Part shown: positions 8,230 to 19,322 of the stretch, piece after piece | Layout of the letters: each line of letters begins with the position of its first letter | Numbering within the stretch: the first letter of the stretch is position 1 | Assembly (NCBI RefSeq): GCF_003478445.1 | Contig: NZ_QUET01000023.1 | Location: 1-64,000 of the forward strand | DNA from: Roseburia sp. AM59-24XD | Lineage (GTDB): Bacteria; Bacillota; Clostridia; Lachnospirales; Lachnospiraceae | DNA length: 64,000 bases | Direction of reading: 5' to 3' | Notes under the pieces: model-generated | Told to the model about the DNA's origin: nothing | Database searches by the model: none | Seen by the model: the letters and a program-made list of their open reading frames with translations, nothing else | Position numbers and translations under genes: made by a program

Positions 8230-10668
8230 CTAGCTCCTTAATACGATATCTTTCTCCTCCAGGGCACGGATAATCTTATCCATTGCCTTACCAACTTCCT
8301 CGTCCTTGAGCGTACGATTCGGTGCACGGAATACAATCTTGTATGCCATAGATTTGTAGCCCTGTGTCAGCTGTGCGCCCTCATAAATATCAAATAGAGT
8401 GACGGACTCAATAAGCTTGCCGCCCTTTGTGCGGATCGTCTCCTCGATATCTCCGGCAAGCACTTCCTTCTTCATCGTCAGACTGATATCTCTTGTCATT
8501 GCCGGGAACTTCGGAATGCCGACATACTTCACATCAAAGTTTGCCAGTTCAGAAAGCTGCTTCATATTGACAACAGCGATATATGCCTTCTGACCGATCG
8601 AGAAGTTGTCAAGTACCTCCGGATGAACCTCACCCAGATAAGCAACCTCGCAGCCCTCATAGATAACCTTTGCCTGACGTCCCGGATGCAGGAAGCTCTT
8701 ACCTGCCTTCGGATCATACTGTGCTGCCTTCTTAAGCCCCATACGCTGCATCAGACTCTCCACAACACCCTTCATGGTAAAGAAATCTCCCTCACCGTAC
8801 ATTCCAAGAGTAAGCTGCATCTGCTCCTGTGGAAGCTCGGTAAGCGGCAGAGCCTTTGGAAGATAGACATTGGCAAGCTCATAGAGACGTACGTTCTGAT
8901 TACGGCGGTTATAGTTTGTTGCGAGTGAAGTCAGCATACCGCCAACGGCTGAGGTACGCATCACGCTGTAATCCTCTCCCAGAGGATTCATGATAGCGAT
9001 GCTCTTGCGGAGCACATCGTCTGCAGGAAGCAAAAGCTTGTCATACACCTTCGGACTCTCGAAGGAGAAGGTCATCCCCTCCATGAAACCGTAAGCTTCC
9101 ACAATATCTCTTGCCATATTCTCATGCTGCATCTTCTCGGAGAGACCACCTGCTGTTGCAGAACCGGAAGGCAGGGTCATCGGAATATTATCATAACCGA
9201 AGAAACGTGCCACCTCCTCTGCAAGATCTGCAAGACGCTCCAGATCCTGTCTCCAGGTTGGTACTAATACTTCCTTTTTCTCACGGTCTACCGTAAGCTC
9301 CAGCTTCTCAAAATAAGCGACCATGGTATCTTCATCAATGTCTGTTCCAAGCAGTGCATTGATCTTATCTACATTATAGGTGATCGTGATCGGCTCCTTC
9401 TTGACCGGATAAACATCAACCACGCCGCCGACAACCTCTCCTGCACCAAGCTCCTCGATCAGCTGACAGGCACGGTTCATTGCATCGATCGCATTGTTCG
9501 GATCAAGACCCTTTTCAAACTTCGCCTGTGCATCGGTACGCATTCCGAGCTTCTTACCGGATTTACGGATGTTAGTTCCATCAAAAGTTGCCGCCTCAAA
9601 CAGCATTGTTGTAACGTCATCGGTGATTTTGGAATTCTCGCCGCCCATAATACCGGCAACGCCAACCGGCTTCTCGCCATCACAGATCACTAACATGGTA
9701 TCATCAAGAACTCTCTCCTGACCATCCAGTGTCATGAAAGGCTCATCCTTCTTCGCCTTGCGCACAATGATCTTATGATCTGCCAGCTTATCCAGATCAT
9801 ACGCATGCATTGGCTGTGCATACTCCTCCATCACATAGTTTGTGATATCCACGATATTGTTGATCGGACGGATACCGACAGAAGCAAGACGACGCTGCAT
9901 CCACTCCGGTGACGGAGCAATCTTGATATTTTTAACAACGCGTGCGGTATAGCGGGAGCAAAGCTCCGGTGCCTGCACCTCTACGGATACATAATCATTG
10001 ATGTCCTCACCGTTACCGGTCACAGTCACCTCAGGAAGCACCAGATCCTTACGGAAGGTTGCTGCCACCTCTCTGGCAATACCGATCTGACCGAAGCAGT
10101 CCACACGGTTTGATGTTACCTCGTACTCGAATACAACATCATGAAGACCTAACAGCTCAACAGCGTCAGAGCCAACCGGTGCGTCTGCATATTCCGGATT
10201 ATCGCTTAAGATATAAATTCCATCCTCGGCCGCATCCGGATACATATCACAGTTTGAACCGAGCTCCTCGATCGAACACATCATACCAAAGGAATCAACA
10301 CCTCTTAATTTACCCTTCTTGATCTTAAAGCCGTTCTCGGACTCGCCGTCCTTATGGCTGCTTGCCACATGACCACCATCCAGAACAACCGGCACCTTAT
10401 CGCCTTCCTTTACATTGGCAGCACCGGTCACGATCTGTACCTCACTGCCTGCCTCATCGATCTGTACCTGACAGATCACAAGCTTATCTGCATCCGGATG
10501 CTTCTCGATCTTATTGATCTTTCCAACGATGATCTTGTCCAGATTCTTATCTAACTCTGTGTATCCCTCAACCTTCGTTCCCGATAAGGTCATTGCATCC
10601 ATATATTCCTGTGCCGTACAATCCAGATCCGGCACATATGCCTTTGTCCATGACATTGAACTATTCAT
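8230..10668 (-). CDS. pheT: Phenylalanine-tRNA ligase beta subunit
   Basis: The 812-residue beta chain of the cytoplasmic (alpha-beta)2 phenylalanyl-tRNA synthetase. Domains in order: an N-terminal EMAP-type tRNA-binding fold (about 40-160, with KIEKHPDADKLVICQVQ), the B3/B4 editing domain (about 210-390), B5 (about 410-480), the catalytic-like core, and a C-terminal FDX-ACB anticodon-binding domain (about 715-811, FPAMTRDISLTM). The length is normal for the family. The start has AAAGGAAGG 7-10 bp upstream. It follows pheS by 41 bp and shares its T-box. Confidence 0.97.
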   Translation of the reverse strand: MNSSMSWTKAYVPDLDCTAQEYMDAMTLSGTKVEGYTELDKNLDKIIVGKINKIEKHPDADKLVICQVQIDEAGSEVQIVTGAANVKEGDKVPVVLDGGHVASSHKDGESENGFKIKKGKLRGVDSFGMMCSIEELGSNCDMYPDAAEDGIYILSDNPEYADAPVGSDAVELLGLHDVVFEYEVTSNRVDCFGQIGIAREVAATFRKDLVLPEVTVTGNGEDINDYVSVEVQAPELCSRYTARVVKNIKIAPSPEWMQRRLASVGIRPINNIVDITNYVMEEYAQPMHAYDLDKLADHKIIVRKAKKDEPFMTLDGQERVLDDTMLVICDGEKPVGVAGIMGGENSKITDDVTTMLFEAATFDGTNIRKSGKKLGMRTDAQAKFEKGLDPNNAIDAMNRACQLIEELGAGEVVGGVVDVYPVKKEPITITYNVDKINALLGTDIDEDTMVAYFEKLELTVDREKKEVLVPTWRQDLERLADLAEEVARFFGYDNIPMTLPSGSATAGGLSEKMQHENMARDIVEAYGFMEGMTFSFESPKVYDKLLLPADDVLRKSIAIMNPLGEDYSVMRTSAVGGMLTSLATNYNRRNQNVRLYELANVYLPKALPLTELPQEQMQLTLGMYGEGDFFTMKGVVESLMQRMGLKKAAQYDPKAGKSFLHPGRQAKVIYEGCEVAYLGEVHPEVLDNFSIGQKAYIAVVNMKQLSELANFDVKYVGIPKFPAMTRDISLTMKKEVLAGDIEETIRTKGGKLIESVTLFDIYEGAQLTQGYKSMAYKIVFRAPNRTLKDEEVGKAMDKIIRALEEKDIVLRS

Positions 10669-10709
10669 GTTATTTCCTTCCTTTCTTTCCGCTGTTTCTC
10701 TCTATGTGA

Positions 10710-11727
10710 TTAGAATTGCTTTAAAAATCTGGTATCATTCTCGTATAACAGTCTCATATCGTCAATTTCGTACTTGAACAATGCAATTCGCTCCAGACCG
10801 ACACCAAATGCAAAGCCGGTATACTCCTCCGGATCAATGCCGCTCATCTCAAGCACATGCGGATGAACCATTCCGCAGCCAAGGATCTCAACCCATCCCT
10901 CTCCTTTGCAGAAACGGCAGCCCTTACCGCCACACTTGAAGCAGTACATCCATCTCGGCACTCGGCTCCGTGAACTGGAAATGATGCGGACGGAACTTAA
11001 CCTTTGTGTCTTCACCAAACAGTCTCTTTGCAAACTCCTGAAGCGTTCCCTTCAAATCAGAGAAGGTGATGTTCTTATCGACAACAAGTCCCTCGATCTG
11101 ATGGAAAGTCGGAGAATGTGTTGCATCCACCTCATCGGAACGGAACACTCTTCCCGGTGCGATCATGCGGATCGGAAGCTTGCCCTTCTCCATCTCATGT
11201 ACCTGAACAGAAGAGGTCTGGGTACGAAGAAGAATATCCTGTGTAATATAGAAGGTATCCTGCTCATCCTTTGCAGGATGGTCTGCCGGAATATTAAGTG
11301 CCTCAAAGTTGTAATAGTCGTGCTCAATCTCCGGTCCCTCTACAACCTCGTAGCCCATGCCGACGAAAATATTCTCTACTTCCTCTAAGGTCTTGGTATT
11401 CGGATGACGATGTCCCTCCGGAATGCGCTGACCCGGAAGCGTTACATCGATTGTCTCCGCCTTCATCTTCTCCTCGCGGAGTGCCTGCTCAAAAGCTTTC
11501 TTTTTCTCCTCAAGGTGCTCCTCGATCTTGCTTCTGGCATCATTGACCATCTGACCAACCTTCGGACGATCCTCCGGTGCAACATCCTTCATTGACTTAA
11601 GGATTGATGTCAGCTCTCCCTTCTTTCCCAAAAATGACACCTTGATCTCATTGAGCTTCTCCAGCTTATCAGAGGAGTCAATCTGTGTCATTGCTTCATC
11701 CATGATCTGTTTTAACTTGTCTTTCAT
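10710..11727 (-). CDS. pheS: Phenylalanine-tRNA ligase alpha subunit, frame broken once
   Basis: The catalytic alpha chain, which charges tRNA-Phe. It has an N-terminal coiled coil (about 1-85) and a class II core: motif 2 ([20 protein letters not shown]), the FHQIEG segment, a Cys cluster ([14 protein letters not shown]) and motif 3 ([13 protein letters not shown]). The frame breaks near 10943-10952: one frame ends ...[10 protein letters not shown] and the continuation CFKCGGKGC lies in another. Restoring two bases gives 339 residues, the usual length (removing one base also works). The second of two adjacent ATGs (11727) is chosen because it sits 6 bp from GGAGG. Since no other copy is visible and the enzyme is essential, an assembly error is likelier than a real lesion. 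Confidence 0.9.
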
Positions 11728-11789
11728 CATTAACCTCCAGTAATTATTGTAAAATAAAAGAACGCGGAAACAAAAGTTTCCTAAAATAA

Positions 11790-12147
11790 AGAAAAACTCC
11801 CTGCATCGCAAGGAGCTTAAATATCATAAGGTATCCGGCTTCCTCCCGACACAGACATGTCAGGGACGGAGTCAACCGCGGTACCACCCTGTTTCTTATG
11901 TAAGCAAAAATATACACTGTATACTTCACATAAACACTTCATTGCACGTAACGTGTGCGAATCGTCAGACAATACTCAAACGAATCTGTACACCGGAACC
12001 CGGATCATATCAGATACGATTTTCCTGTCTGCAGCTCACATGGGAAATTCAACACTGCCGGGAACGTAAGAATGCTTTCAGCCGATGGCATCCTCTCTCT
12101 GACCGGATTGGCACTGTCTACTAAACACGATCACAGCCTTTACATTT
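11790..12147 (-). promoter_or_regulatory. T-box riboswitch (tRNA-Phe) upstream of pheST
   Basis: The minus-strand leader contains the T-box sequence GGGTGGTACCGCGG (about 11876-11889), the hallmark of T-box antiterminators. Its UGGU would pair with the ACCA end of a tRNA with discriminator A. Upstream are Stem I features (CAGAGAGAGG then GGCTGAAAGC around 12075-12100) and a candidate UUC specifier triplet in GAATTTCCC (12044-12046). Downstream, the stem CTCCTTGC/GCAGGGAG (11797-11815) with TTTTTC is the terminator. Uncharged tRNA-Phe should favour read-through into pheS. Confidence 0.92.
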
Positions 12148-12153
12148 GGTTGT

Positions 12154-12182
12154 ATGATAGCATACTTTGAATCCTTTGGCAA
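12154..12182 (-). promoter_or_regulatory. Promoter of the pheST operon
   Basis: TTGCCA (12177-12182), 17 bp, TATCAT (12154-12159) on the minus strand, placed right before the T-box leader. Confidence 0.65.
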
Positions 12183-12249
12183 GACCCTTTTGTTGTTCCT
12201 GTCATCGTTCCTGTATACTTTATCATTCCCGTAATTGTCTTTGTGGCTT

Positions 12250-13655
12250 TTACTGCTCCTGCAGCTTTTTCACGATCTTTTCGAAGTGCATCGCATGGGA
12301 AGCCTTGACAAGCACTGCGTCCCCTTTTCGGATCTCGCCGATCCCCTTTTCCAGAAATTCATCCAGATCCGGATAATACAGATGTGTTCCGTTATATCCG
12401 CCCCGGCTGCTGACATCACAAATGCCCTCCTCATAGTTTTTCGCAAGGGAGCCGATGGAAATGATCACGGAAATGCCCTTCTGTGCCGCATACTGACCGA
12501 CCTCATAATGCAGCTTCGTCTCATCCGTACCCAGTTCAAACATATCTCCGATCACAGCGACCGTTCTGGCATCCTCGACCTCATGAAGTACATCAATGCC
12601 TGCCTTCATGGAGACCGGATTAGCATTGTAGCAATCGTCCATGATTGTCATACCGTCTGTCTGTATGATATGACCGTGACCGCCCACCGGCTCATAGGAC
12701 TCAATGCCCTGCCTGATCTGCTCCAGAGAAAGTCCGAGAAGGAGTCCCACTGATGCGGCTGCAAGCGCATTGGAGATCATATGCTTTCCCGGTGCCGGTA
12801 CCGTCACTGAGATTTCTCCCTCCGGAGTATGCAGCGTAAAACGCTTCCGGCCAGTCCGAGACTCTCACAGTCCTTTGCCTGAACAGACGGTGCCTTTGAC
12901 GCACTCTCATCCCCACTGATTCCATAAAATACCGGCTCCGTGATCCGCGGATCCTTATCAAGTGTACTAAGCTTATCGTCATTCCAGTTTAATACAGCAG
13001 TCCCGTCCGGCTTCAGATAATCAAAAATCTCTGTCTTCGCTTTGAGAATACCGTCCCTGGAGCCGAGATTTTCCAGATGGCACTGCCCGATGTTGGTGAT
13101 CACGCAGTAATCCGGTTTAGCCATCCTGGCAAGACGTGTCATCTCTCCGAAATCACTGATTCCCATCTCAAGCACTGCTGCCTCGTGATGCTCTCTGATC
13201 CGGAAGATCGTTAACGGCAGACCAATCTCATTATTGAAATTGCCGAGTGTCTTTAAGGTATCGTACTTCTGTGAGAGAACCGCGGCGATCATTTCCTTGG
13301 TTGTCGTTTTGCCGACACTTCCCGTGATGCCGACTACCGGGATCGTCAGATTCTCCCGGTAAAACTCCGCCATATCCTTCAACGCCTGCTCACAGGACTC
13401 TACACGGATATACGGCTTTGTCTCATCCACCGGCGGCTCTGTTGACATACAGCAGCACGCTCCGTCCTTATATGCCCCCGGGATAAATGTATTGCCGTCC
13501 ACGCGCGCACCCTTGATCGCCACAAACAGTCCGCCCTTTTCTACCTGACGGCTGTCGATCGTAATGGCAGTAAGCTCCGTATTCTTCCGGCTCTCCGGTC
13601 CGGTATAAACACCGCCGACCGCCTGCGTTACTGCCTCCAAAGTCATTCCCTTCAT
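12250..13655 (-). CDS. murF: UDP-MurNAc-tripeptide-D-Ala-D-Ala ligase, frame broken once
   Basis: The last cytoplasmic ligase of peptidoglycan precursor synthesis: it adds D-Ala-D-Ala to UDP-MurNAc-tripeptide. The N-terminal substrate domain is followed by the ATP loop VVGITGSVGKTTTKEMI, the central domain (NEIGLPLTIF, ITNIGQCHLE), and the C-terminal ligase domain (MDDCYNANPVSMKAGID). The frame breaks near 12840-12858, between ...CESLGL and RFTLHTPEGEI. One restored base gives 468 residues, normal for MurF. The start at 13655 has AAAGGA 7 bp upstream; longer frames to 13691 lack this. It lies 63 bp after ddl, whose product makes its substrate. Confidence 0.9.
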
Positions 13656-13718
13656 AATCCGGTCCTTTCTGGTCAATATCTTCATATCCATTGTGAATGC
13701 TTCATCATCTCTGCTGTA

Positions 13719-14771
13719 TTATTCGTATTTCTTCATTGCCTCCTGAATGATCGTCTCACAGAGTGTGCCGTAATCAACACCAACTGCCTTTGCTTCCTGC
13801 GGAAGAAGGCTGGTCGGTGTCATGCCCGGAAGGGTGTTGGCTTCCAGACAGTACATCTCATCGTTATCATTTAACAGAAAATCAATTCTTCCATATACCT
13901 CAAGCTTGAGTGCATGATAAACGTCCAACGCATACCCCTGCATTCTCTTTGTAAGCTCTTCACTTAACTCAGCCGGGCATACATCCTCTGCCATGCCGGC
14001 TGATACTTTGTCTTATAATCATAAAAGCCGGTCTTTGGAATGATCTCGATCACCGGAAGTGCCCTCCCCGCCACAACGCCGGCAGAAAATTCTCTTCCGT
14101 GAATGCACTCCTCAACGACGACCTCATCCTCATAATGGAAAGCAAGCTTTAATGCCTCCTCATACTGCTCCTCGTTCTCCGCAAAGCTTACACCGACACT
14201 GGAACCACCGCAGCAAGGCTTTACCACGCACGGGAAACCAAGCTCCTCTTTCACTCTCTCCGCAGTGTCCTTTGCTCCCTTTTTGAAGGAAAAGCCCTTC
14301 GGCGTCGGAACATTCGCTGCCTGAAACATCTTCTTGGCAACGCTTATCCATCGCCATGGCACTGCCCAGATAACCGGAGCCTGTGTAACGGATGCCCATC
14401 ACATCAAATGCCGCCTGCACCTTTCCGTTCTCTCCCTCGGCACCATGAAGTCCCATATACACAATGTCCGCCATACGACAGATCTCGATCACGTTTGGTC
14501 CAAACAGACAATTCGGATCGCCCTCTCTCATGGCACGGATCTGATCCAGATCCGGATCGACAGACTGAATCTGATCGGACAGCTTTGTAAGCTGTGGATC
14601 CCCGTCAAAAATACCGGTCAGATCGTCACCGCTTTTCCCGTGTCCAAGAAATATATCAAGAATCACCGCCTGATGTCCCTTTTCACGCAGTGCTTTGCAA
14701 ACCTGTGTTGCAGAATTGATCGATACGTCTCTCTCTGTGCTGAGACCTCCTGCTAATACTACTATTTTCAT
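13719..14771 (-). CDS. ddl: D-alanine-D-alanine ligase, frame broken twice
   Basis: An ATP-grasp enzyme that joins two D-Ala for peptidoglycan. Visible landmarks are the N-terminal LAGGLSTERDVSINSATQV, HGAEGENGKVQAAFD, the ATP-grasp stretch GFPCVVKPCCGGSSVGVSF, and the C-terminal metal site RIDFLLNDNDEMYCLEANTLPGMT. The frame breaks twice: near 14340-14346 (two bases missing after AMAMDK) and near 13995-14001 (one base missing in KYQPG-MAEDVCP). Restored length is 351 residues, normal for Ddl. It precedes murF, its pathway partner, on the same strand. Confidence 0.9.
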
Positions 14772-14839
14772 TACTAATCCTCCTTTTCCGCTGCTTCCGT
14801 CTGTCGGAAACGCTCCGGCGTTCCTTCTTCTCTATAATT

Positions 14840-14861
14840 CCGTATAATGACTAGTATACGG
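14840..14861. repeat. Inverted repeat upstream of ddl
   Basis: Perfect 7-bp arms CCGTATA/TATACGG around an 8-bp centre, 69 bp before the ddl start. It overlaps a TATACT hexamer on the minus strand, so it may be an operator over the ddl promoter. A good -35 box is not visible. Confidence 0.4.
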
Positions 14862-14892
14862 GACAAAATATGCAATAAATATACGGAAAATG

Positions 14893-15510
14893 TTATTCAC
14901 TTTGCAAATCCTGCTCCTGCATAAATCCATCATACACCATATCAATATATTCCCAGATTTCCTCCCTGCCTTCCTTTGTCATGGAAGAATACGGAATCAC
15001 CGGCGTTCCCTCAACAACGCCCAGCGTCTCCTTGATCTGCTTAATCTGCTTTGCCTTCTGGGAGCGTTTGATCTTGTCCGCCTTTGTGGCAATGATGATC
15101 GGATTAAACCCATAATGGGTGCACCACTCATACATCTGCAGATCGTTCTGATTCGGCTTGTGGCGGATATCCACCAGAAGAAAGATCAGGCGCAGTACCT
15201 TTGAACCGTCCAGATAACGGTTGATCATCTTGCCCCACTTCTCCACGGTCTGCTGGGATACCTTGGCATAGCCGTAACCCGGCAGATCCACAAAATAAAG
15301 AAGATCGTTGATATTATAAAAGTTGACGGTCTGTGTCTTGCCCGGCTGTGAGGATGTTCTTGCCAGAGATTTACGGTTCATCAGCCCGTTGATAAGCGTG
15401 GACTTTCCCACGTTGGAACGACCTGCAAACGCCACCTCCAGCTTGTCATTCTCCGGCATCCTGCTGGTGATTCCACATACCGTTTCCAGATTTACTGACT
15501 TTATTTTCAT
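14893..15510 (-). CDS. engB: Ribosome biogenesis GTPase EngB (YsxC/YihA)
   Basis: A 205-residue single-domain TRAFAC GTPase needed for assembly of the large ribosomal subunit. G1 is GRSNVGKST, the switch region is ARTSSQPGKTQTVNFY, G3 is VDLPGYGYA, G4 is ATKADK. The start at 15510 is chosen for its ribosome site GGAGACTGTC; the frame to 15522 adds only METV. It follows the restored lon stop by 40 bp, in the order lon-engB that is common in Firmicutes. Confidence 0.96.
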   Translation of the reverse strand: MKIKSVNLETVCGITSRMPENDKLEVAFAGRSNVGKSTLINGLMNRKSLARTSSQPGKTQTVNFYNINDLLYFVDLPGYGYAKVSQQTVEKWGKMINRYLDGSKVLRLIFLLVDIRHKPNQNDLQMYEWCTHYGFNPIIIATKADKIKRSQKAKQIKQIKETLGVVEGTPVIPYSSMTKEGREEIWEYIDMVYDGFMQEQDLQSE

Positions 15511-15550
15511 GACAGTCTCCATTTCTTTGATTGTTCAAATATAGTCTCTT

Positions 15551-17898
15551 CTATGCCAGAGCTTCCTTCAGGACATCCTCCACACAGTGTACATACTGCA
15601 GTATGATTCCCTCTAAAATCTCCGTTTCCATCTCTCAACGTCTCTGCTGTTTTCTTTCGGAACGAGAACCTCCTTGATACCTGCCTGCTTTGCAGCAAGA
15701 AGCTTCTCCTTTAATCCTCCGATTGGCAGCACGCGGCCGCGCAGCGTCACCTCACCGGTCATCGCAATATCCGCACGGACCGGCTTTCCTGTCACAGCAG
15801 AATAGATTGCTGTTGTCATTGTAATTCCGGCAGACGGACCATCCTTCGGGGTTGCTCCCTCCGGCACATGAATATGTATATCATGCTTTTCAAAGTAATC
15901 CTCATCCACCTCATCCTGTACCAGAAAACGGACATAGGTCAGTGCGATCCTAGCTGATTCCTTCATCACATCGCCAAGCTTTCCGGTAAGCTCCAGCTTG
16001 CCGGTGCCGTTTAATGCAACGACCTCGATCTCCAGCGTCTCGCCTCCGACACTGGTCCAGGCTAATCCGCGCACGATGCCGACCTCGGGCTTTTCATTGG
16101 CAGCATTCGGCTTATAAACCGGCTTGCCAAGATATTCCTTGATGTTACGGTCTGAAATGCGAAGCTTTGTCTTCGTTCCCTCATCCGCCTGCGCCACTGC
16201 CTTTGCAGCCTTGCGGCAGACAGAGGCGATTTTTCTTTCCAGTCCACGCACGCCCGCCTCTCTGGTATAACGAAGGATCATGGTGCGCAGCGCCTTATCC
16301 GTAATAGTAAGCTGTGATCTTGTAATTCCGTTCTGCTTTAACTGTTTTGCCCACAGATGCTCCTTCGCAATATGGAACTTCTCATTCTCGGTATAACCCG
16401 GAAGCTCGATCACCTCCATACGATCAAGCAGCGGTCTGGAGATCGTATCTGTCCCATTGGCGGTACAAATGAAAAATGCTTTGGAAAGATCAAACGGAAG
16501 CTCCAGATAGTGATCGGAGAAATGCTTATTCTGCTCCGGATCCAGAATCTCTAAAAGTGCTGCTGCAGGATCTCCTCTTCCGTCACTGACCATCTTATCA
16601 ATCTCATCAAAAAGAATCAGCGGATTCTTGACCTTGGCATTCTTGACCGCCGTGATGACTCTTCCCGGCATTGCCCCCACATAGGTTCTGCGGTGTCCGC
16701 GAAGCTCTGCCTCATCCCGGACGCCTCCAAGACAGATCCTGACATACTTGCGTCCAAGTGCCTTTGCGACAGATTTTGCGATCGAGGTCTTACCGGTTCC
16801 CGGCGGTCCGACGAGACAAAGAATTGTTCCTGTTCCCTCTTTATTAAGCTTCTTGACCGCAAGGTACTCCAGGATTCTCTCCTTGACCTTTTCCAGCCCG
16901 TAATGATCGGCATCAAGGATCTCCTTGGCGTGCTCCACGTCGGTATTATCCTGACTTGCTTTCTTCCACGGCATTGCAAGAAGTGTCTCCAGATAACCAC
17001 GGATCACTGCACTCTCGGAATTGTTGGAACTGATCCTTTTATAGCGTCCAATCTCCTCTTTGATCTTTTTCTTAACCTTTGCCGGTGCCTTTAGTTTCTC
17101 AAGCTTGCGTTCAAACTTATCTGCCTCTGACTCGGCATCATCCTCGCCAAGCTCTTTGTGGATCGCCTTGATCTGTTCTCGCAGGTAATAATCCTTCTGA
17201 TTATCCTCCACCTGCTGCTTCACCATCTCCGTAATCTCCCCCTGCAGTCTTAGGATTCCAAGTTCCCGTTCCAGCACGATCATTAATTCCGTAAAACGAT
17301 CCTCTATCTGATCATGTTCAATAATACTCTGCTTTAAATGATAATGGATCGGAAGATTTGCCGTGATCATATAAATAATCTGATCCAGGTCAATACTCTC
17401 GCTGACAATATCCTGAAGCTGCTGCCCCATCTTGCCCTGCCGTTCGGCATATTCCCGGAAAAGCTGCTTGATCTGGCGGATCATAGCCACACGCTTAAGC
17501 TGTTTCGTCGGCTCTCCGTGGTTTGACAGAATCTGGACATTATCCCAGACGTCCTCTTCGTCCTCATCCACCTGCACCGTTGCCATGATGTAGCCTGCAT
17601 CAACCGTCTCCAGCGCCAACAGATGTGCTCTCTTCCCGCCCTCAAGAACAACACGGACATATTTGTCCGGCATTCTTGCGATCTGCTTTACTTTTGCAAC
17701 AATTCCCACCTCAAACAGATTATCCATATTGACGTCACTGTTTTCTGCATCTTTCTTTGCCACGGTAAAAACCATCTGGTCATCGTTCATCGCTGCTTCC
17801 ATTGCGCTGACCGTCTCTGCCTTAGCCACCTCGATATATGCTGTAACCCCTGGCAGTGCCACCACATCCCGCAGCGCCATTAAAGGTTTCTTGATCAT
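15551..17898 (-). CDS. lon: ATP-dependent protease Lon, C-terminus frame-shifted
   Basis: An AAA+ serine protease that degrades damaged and regulatory proteins. Domains: N-terminal substrate domain (about 5-200), coiled linker, AAA+ module with Walker [10 protein letters not shown] and Walker B LILFDEID, and protease domain with the catalytic Ser in [14 protein letters not shown] and a later Lys in [16 protein letters not shown]. The open frame ends early with a non-Lon tail. Near 15630-15637 GAGGAG seems to have lost one G; restoring it adds [20 protein letters not shown] and a stop at 15551-15553 (782 residues). The start at 17898 is preferred because longer frames cross the clpX terminator. 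Confidence 0.92.
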
Positions 17899-17951
17899 AA
17901 AACTTCTTGTTTCCTTTCTATTCACAGATATCCTCTGTGACCGATTTATTG

Positions 17952-17983
17952 TCAAAAAGAGGGTGCCAAAAAGCAGCCCTCTC
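17952..17983 (-). terminator. Intrinsic terminator of clpX
   Basis: A GC-rich stem (17971-17980 with 17958-17966) followed by TTTTTG on the minus strand, 13 bp after clpX. lon must have its own promoter or rely on read-through. Confidence 0.7.
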
Positions 17984-17995
17984 TTTTATCTTTTC

Positions 17996-19285
17996 TTACG
18001 CAATCTCATCCTTCGGCTTTGACTCTGAAGAAATCTCTCTGCGCTCATCATCCTTCGTTACCAGGATCGGCTCTGCATTTCCCTTCGCCGCTTCCTCAGT
18101 AATGATACACTCTACGGCATCCTCATCCGATGGTACCTCATACATTGCATTCATCATGACTGACTCGATGATCGCACGGATACCTCTCGCACCGGTGCCT
18201 CTCTCAATTGCTCTCTCCGCAATTGCACGGATTGCCCCATCCTCAAAGGTCAGTTTCACGCCGTCTAACTCAAACAGTTTTTTATACTGCTTGGTGATCG
18301 CATTTTTCGGCTGGACAAGAATGCGCTCCAGAGCCTCCTCGTCCAGAAGATCCAGACCTACGTTTACCGGAAGACGTCCGATCAACTCCGGTATCAGACC
18401 AAACTTGACAAAATCCTCCGGGAGAACCTGCTTGAAAAGCTCACCGACATTCTCATCCTGCTTATCTGCGATCTCAGAATTGAATCCGATGGACTTTTGT
18501 CCGATACGCGAACCGATGATCTTATCCAGACCATCAAAGGCTCCTCCACAGATAAATAAGATGTTGGTCGTATCAAGCTGATAAAACTCCTGATGCGGAT
18601 GCTTTCTGCCTCCCTGCGGCGGCACGCTTGCCACGGTTCCCTCAAGGATCTTTAAAAGAGCCTGCTGAACACCTTCACCTGATACATCACGCGTGATGGA
18701 AACATTCTCTCCCTTGCGGGTGATCTTGTCGATCTCATCAATATAAATGATACCGTGCTGTGCACGTTCCATATCATAATCTGCTGCCTGAATGATCTTA
18801 AGAAGAATGTTCTCCACATCCTCACCGACATAACCGGCTTCCGTCAATGCTGTCGCATCGGCAATCGCAAACGGTACGTTTAAGATCTTTGCCAGTGTCT
18901 GCGCCAGAAATGTCTTTCCGGAACCGGTTGGTCCAAGCATGATGATGTTACTCTTCTGAAGCTCCACGTCCATGCTCTTCTCTGATAATACTCTCTTATA
19001 ATGATTATAAACAGCGACAGACAATACCCTTTTGGCATCCTCCTGACCAATCACATACTCATCCAGAAATTCCTTCATTTCTTTTGGTTTCAGAAGATTG
19101 ATCTCTGTTCCATTGTCGTAAGATAAGTTGCCGCTTTCCAGCTCATCCTCGATGATCTCGTTACACAGATCAACACATTGCTCACAGATGTAAACCCCCG
19201 GTCCGGCAATCAGCTTTCGTACCTGATCCTGTGTCTTGCCACAGAAAGAACATTTTAATCTGCCTTCGTCTTTCTTTCCTGCCAT
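17996..19285 (-). CDS. clpX: ClpX, ATPase subunit of the ClpXP protease
   Basis: An AAA+ unfoldase that feeds substrates to ClpP. The N-terminal zinc-binding domain shows CSFCGKTQ...CEQCVDLC. Walker A is [14 protein letters not shown], Walker B is IIYIDEID, sensor 2 is [10 protein letters not shown]. The ClpP-contact IGF-type loop should lie in the QKSIGFNSE stretch. The start at 19285 is chosen (ribosome site GGAGATTAGA); the frame to 19297 begins with TTG and has no site. At about 429 residues the length is standard. It follows the restored clpP by 37 bp. Confidence 0.97.
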   Translation of the reverse strand: MAGKKDEGRLKCSFCGKTQDQVRKLIAGPGVYICEQCVDLCNEIIEDELESGNLSYDNGTEINLLKPKEMKEFLDEYVIGQEDAKRVLSVAVYNHYKRVLSEKSMDVELQKSNIIMLGPTGSGKTFLAQTLAKILNVPFAIADATALTEAGYVGEDVENILLKIIQAADYDMERAQHGIIYIDEIDKITRKGENVSITRDVSGEGVQQALLKILEGTVASVPPQGGRKHPHQEFYQLDTTNILFICGGAFDGLDKIIGSRIGQKSIGFNSEIADKQDENVGELFKQVLPEDFVKFGLIPELIGRLPVNVGLDLLDEEALERILVQPKNAITKQYKKLFELDGVKLTFEDGAIRAIAERAIERGTGARGIRAIIESVMMNAMYEVPSDEDAVECIITEEAAKGNAEPILVTKDDERREISSESKPKDEIA

Positions 19286-19322
19286 TCTAATCTCCAATCA
19301 TATAATTTTAATGATATCCCAC

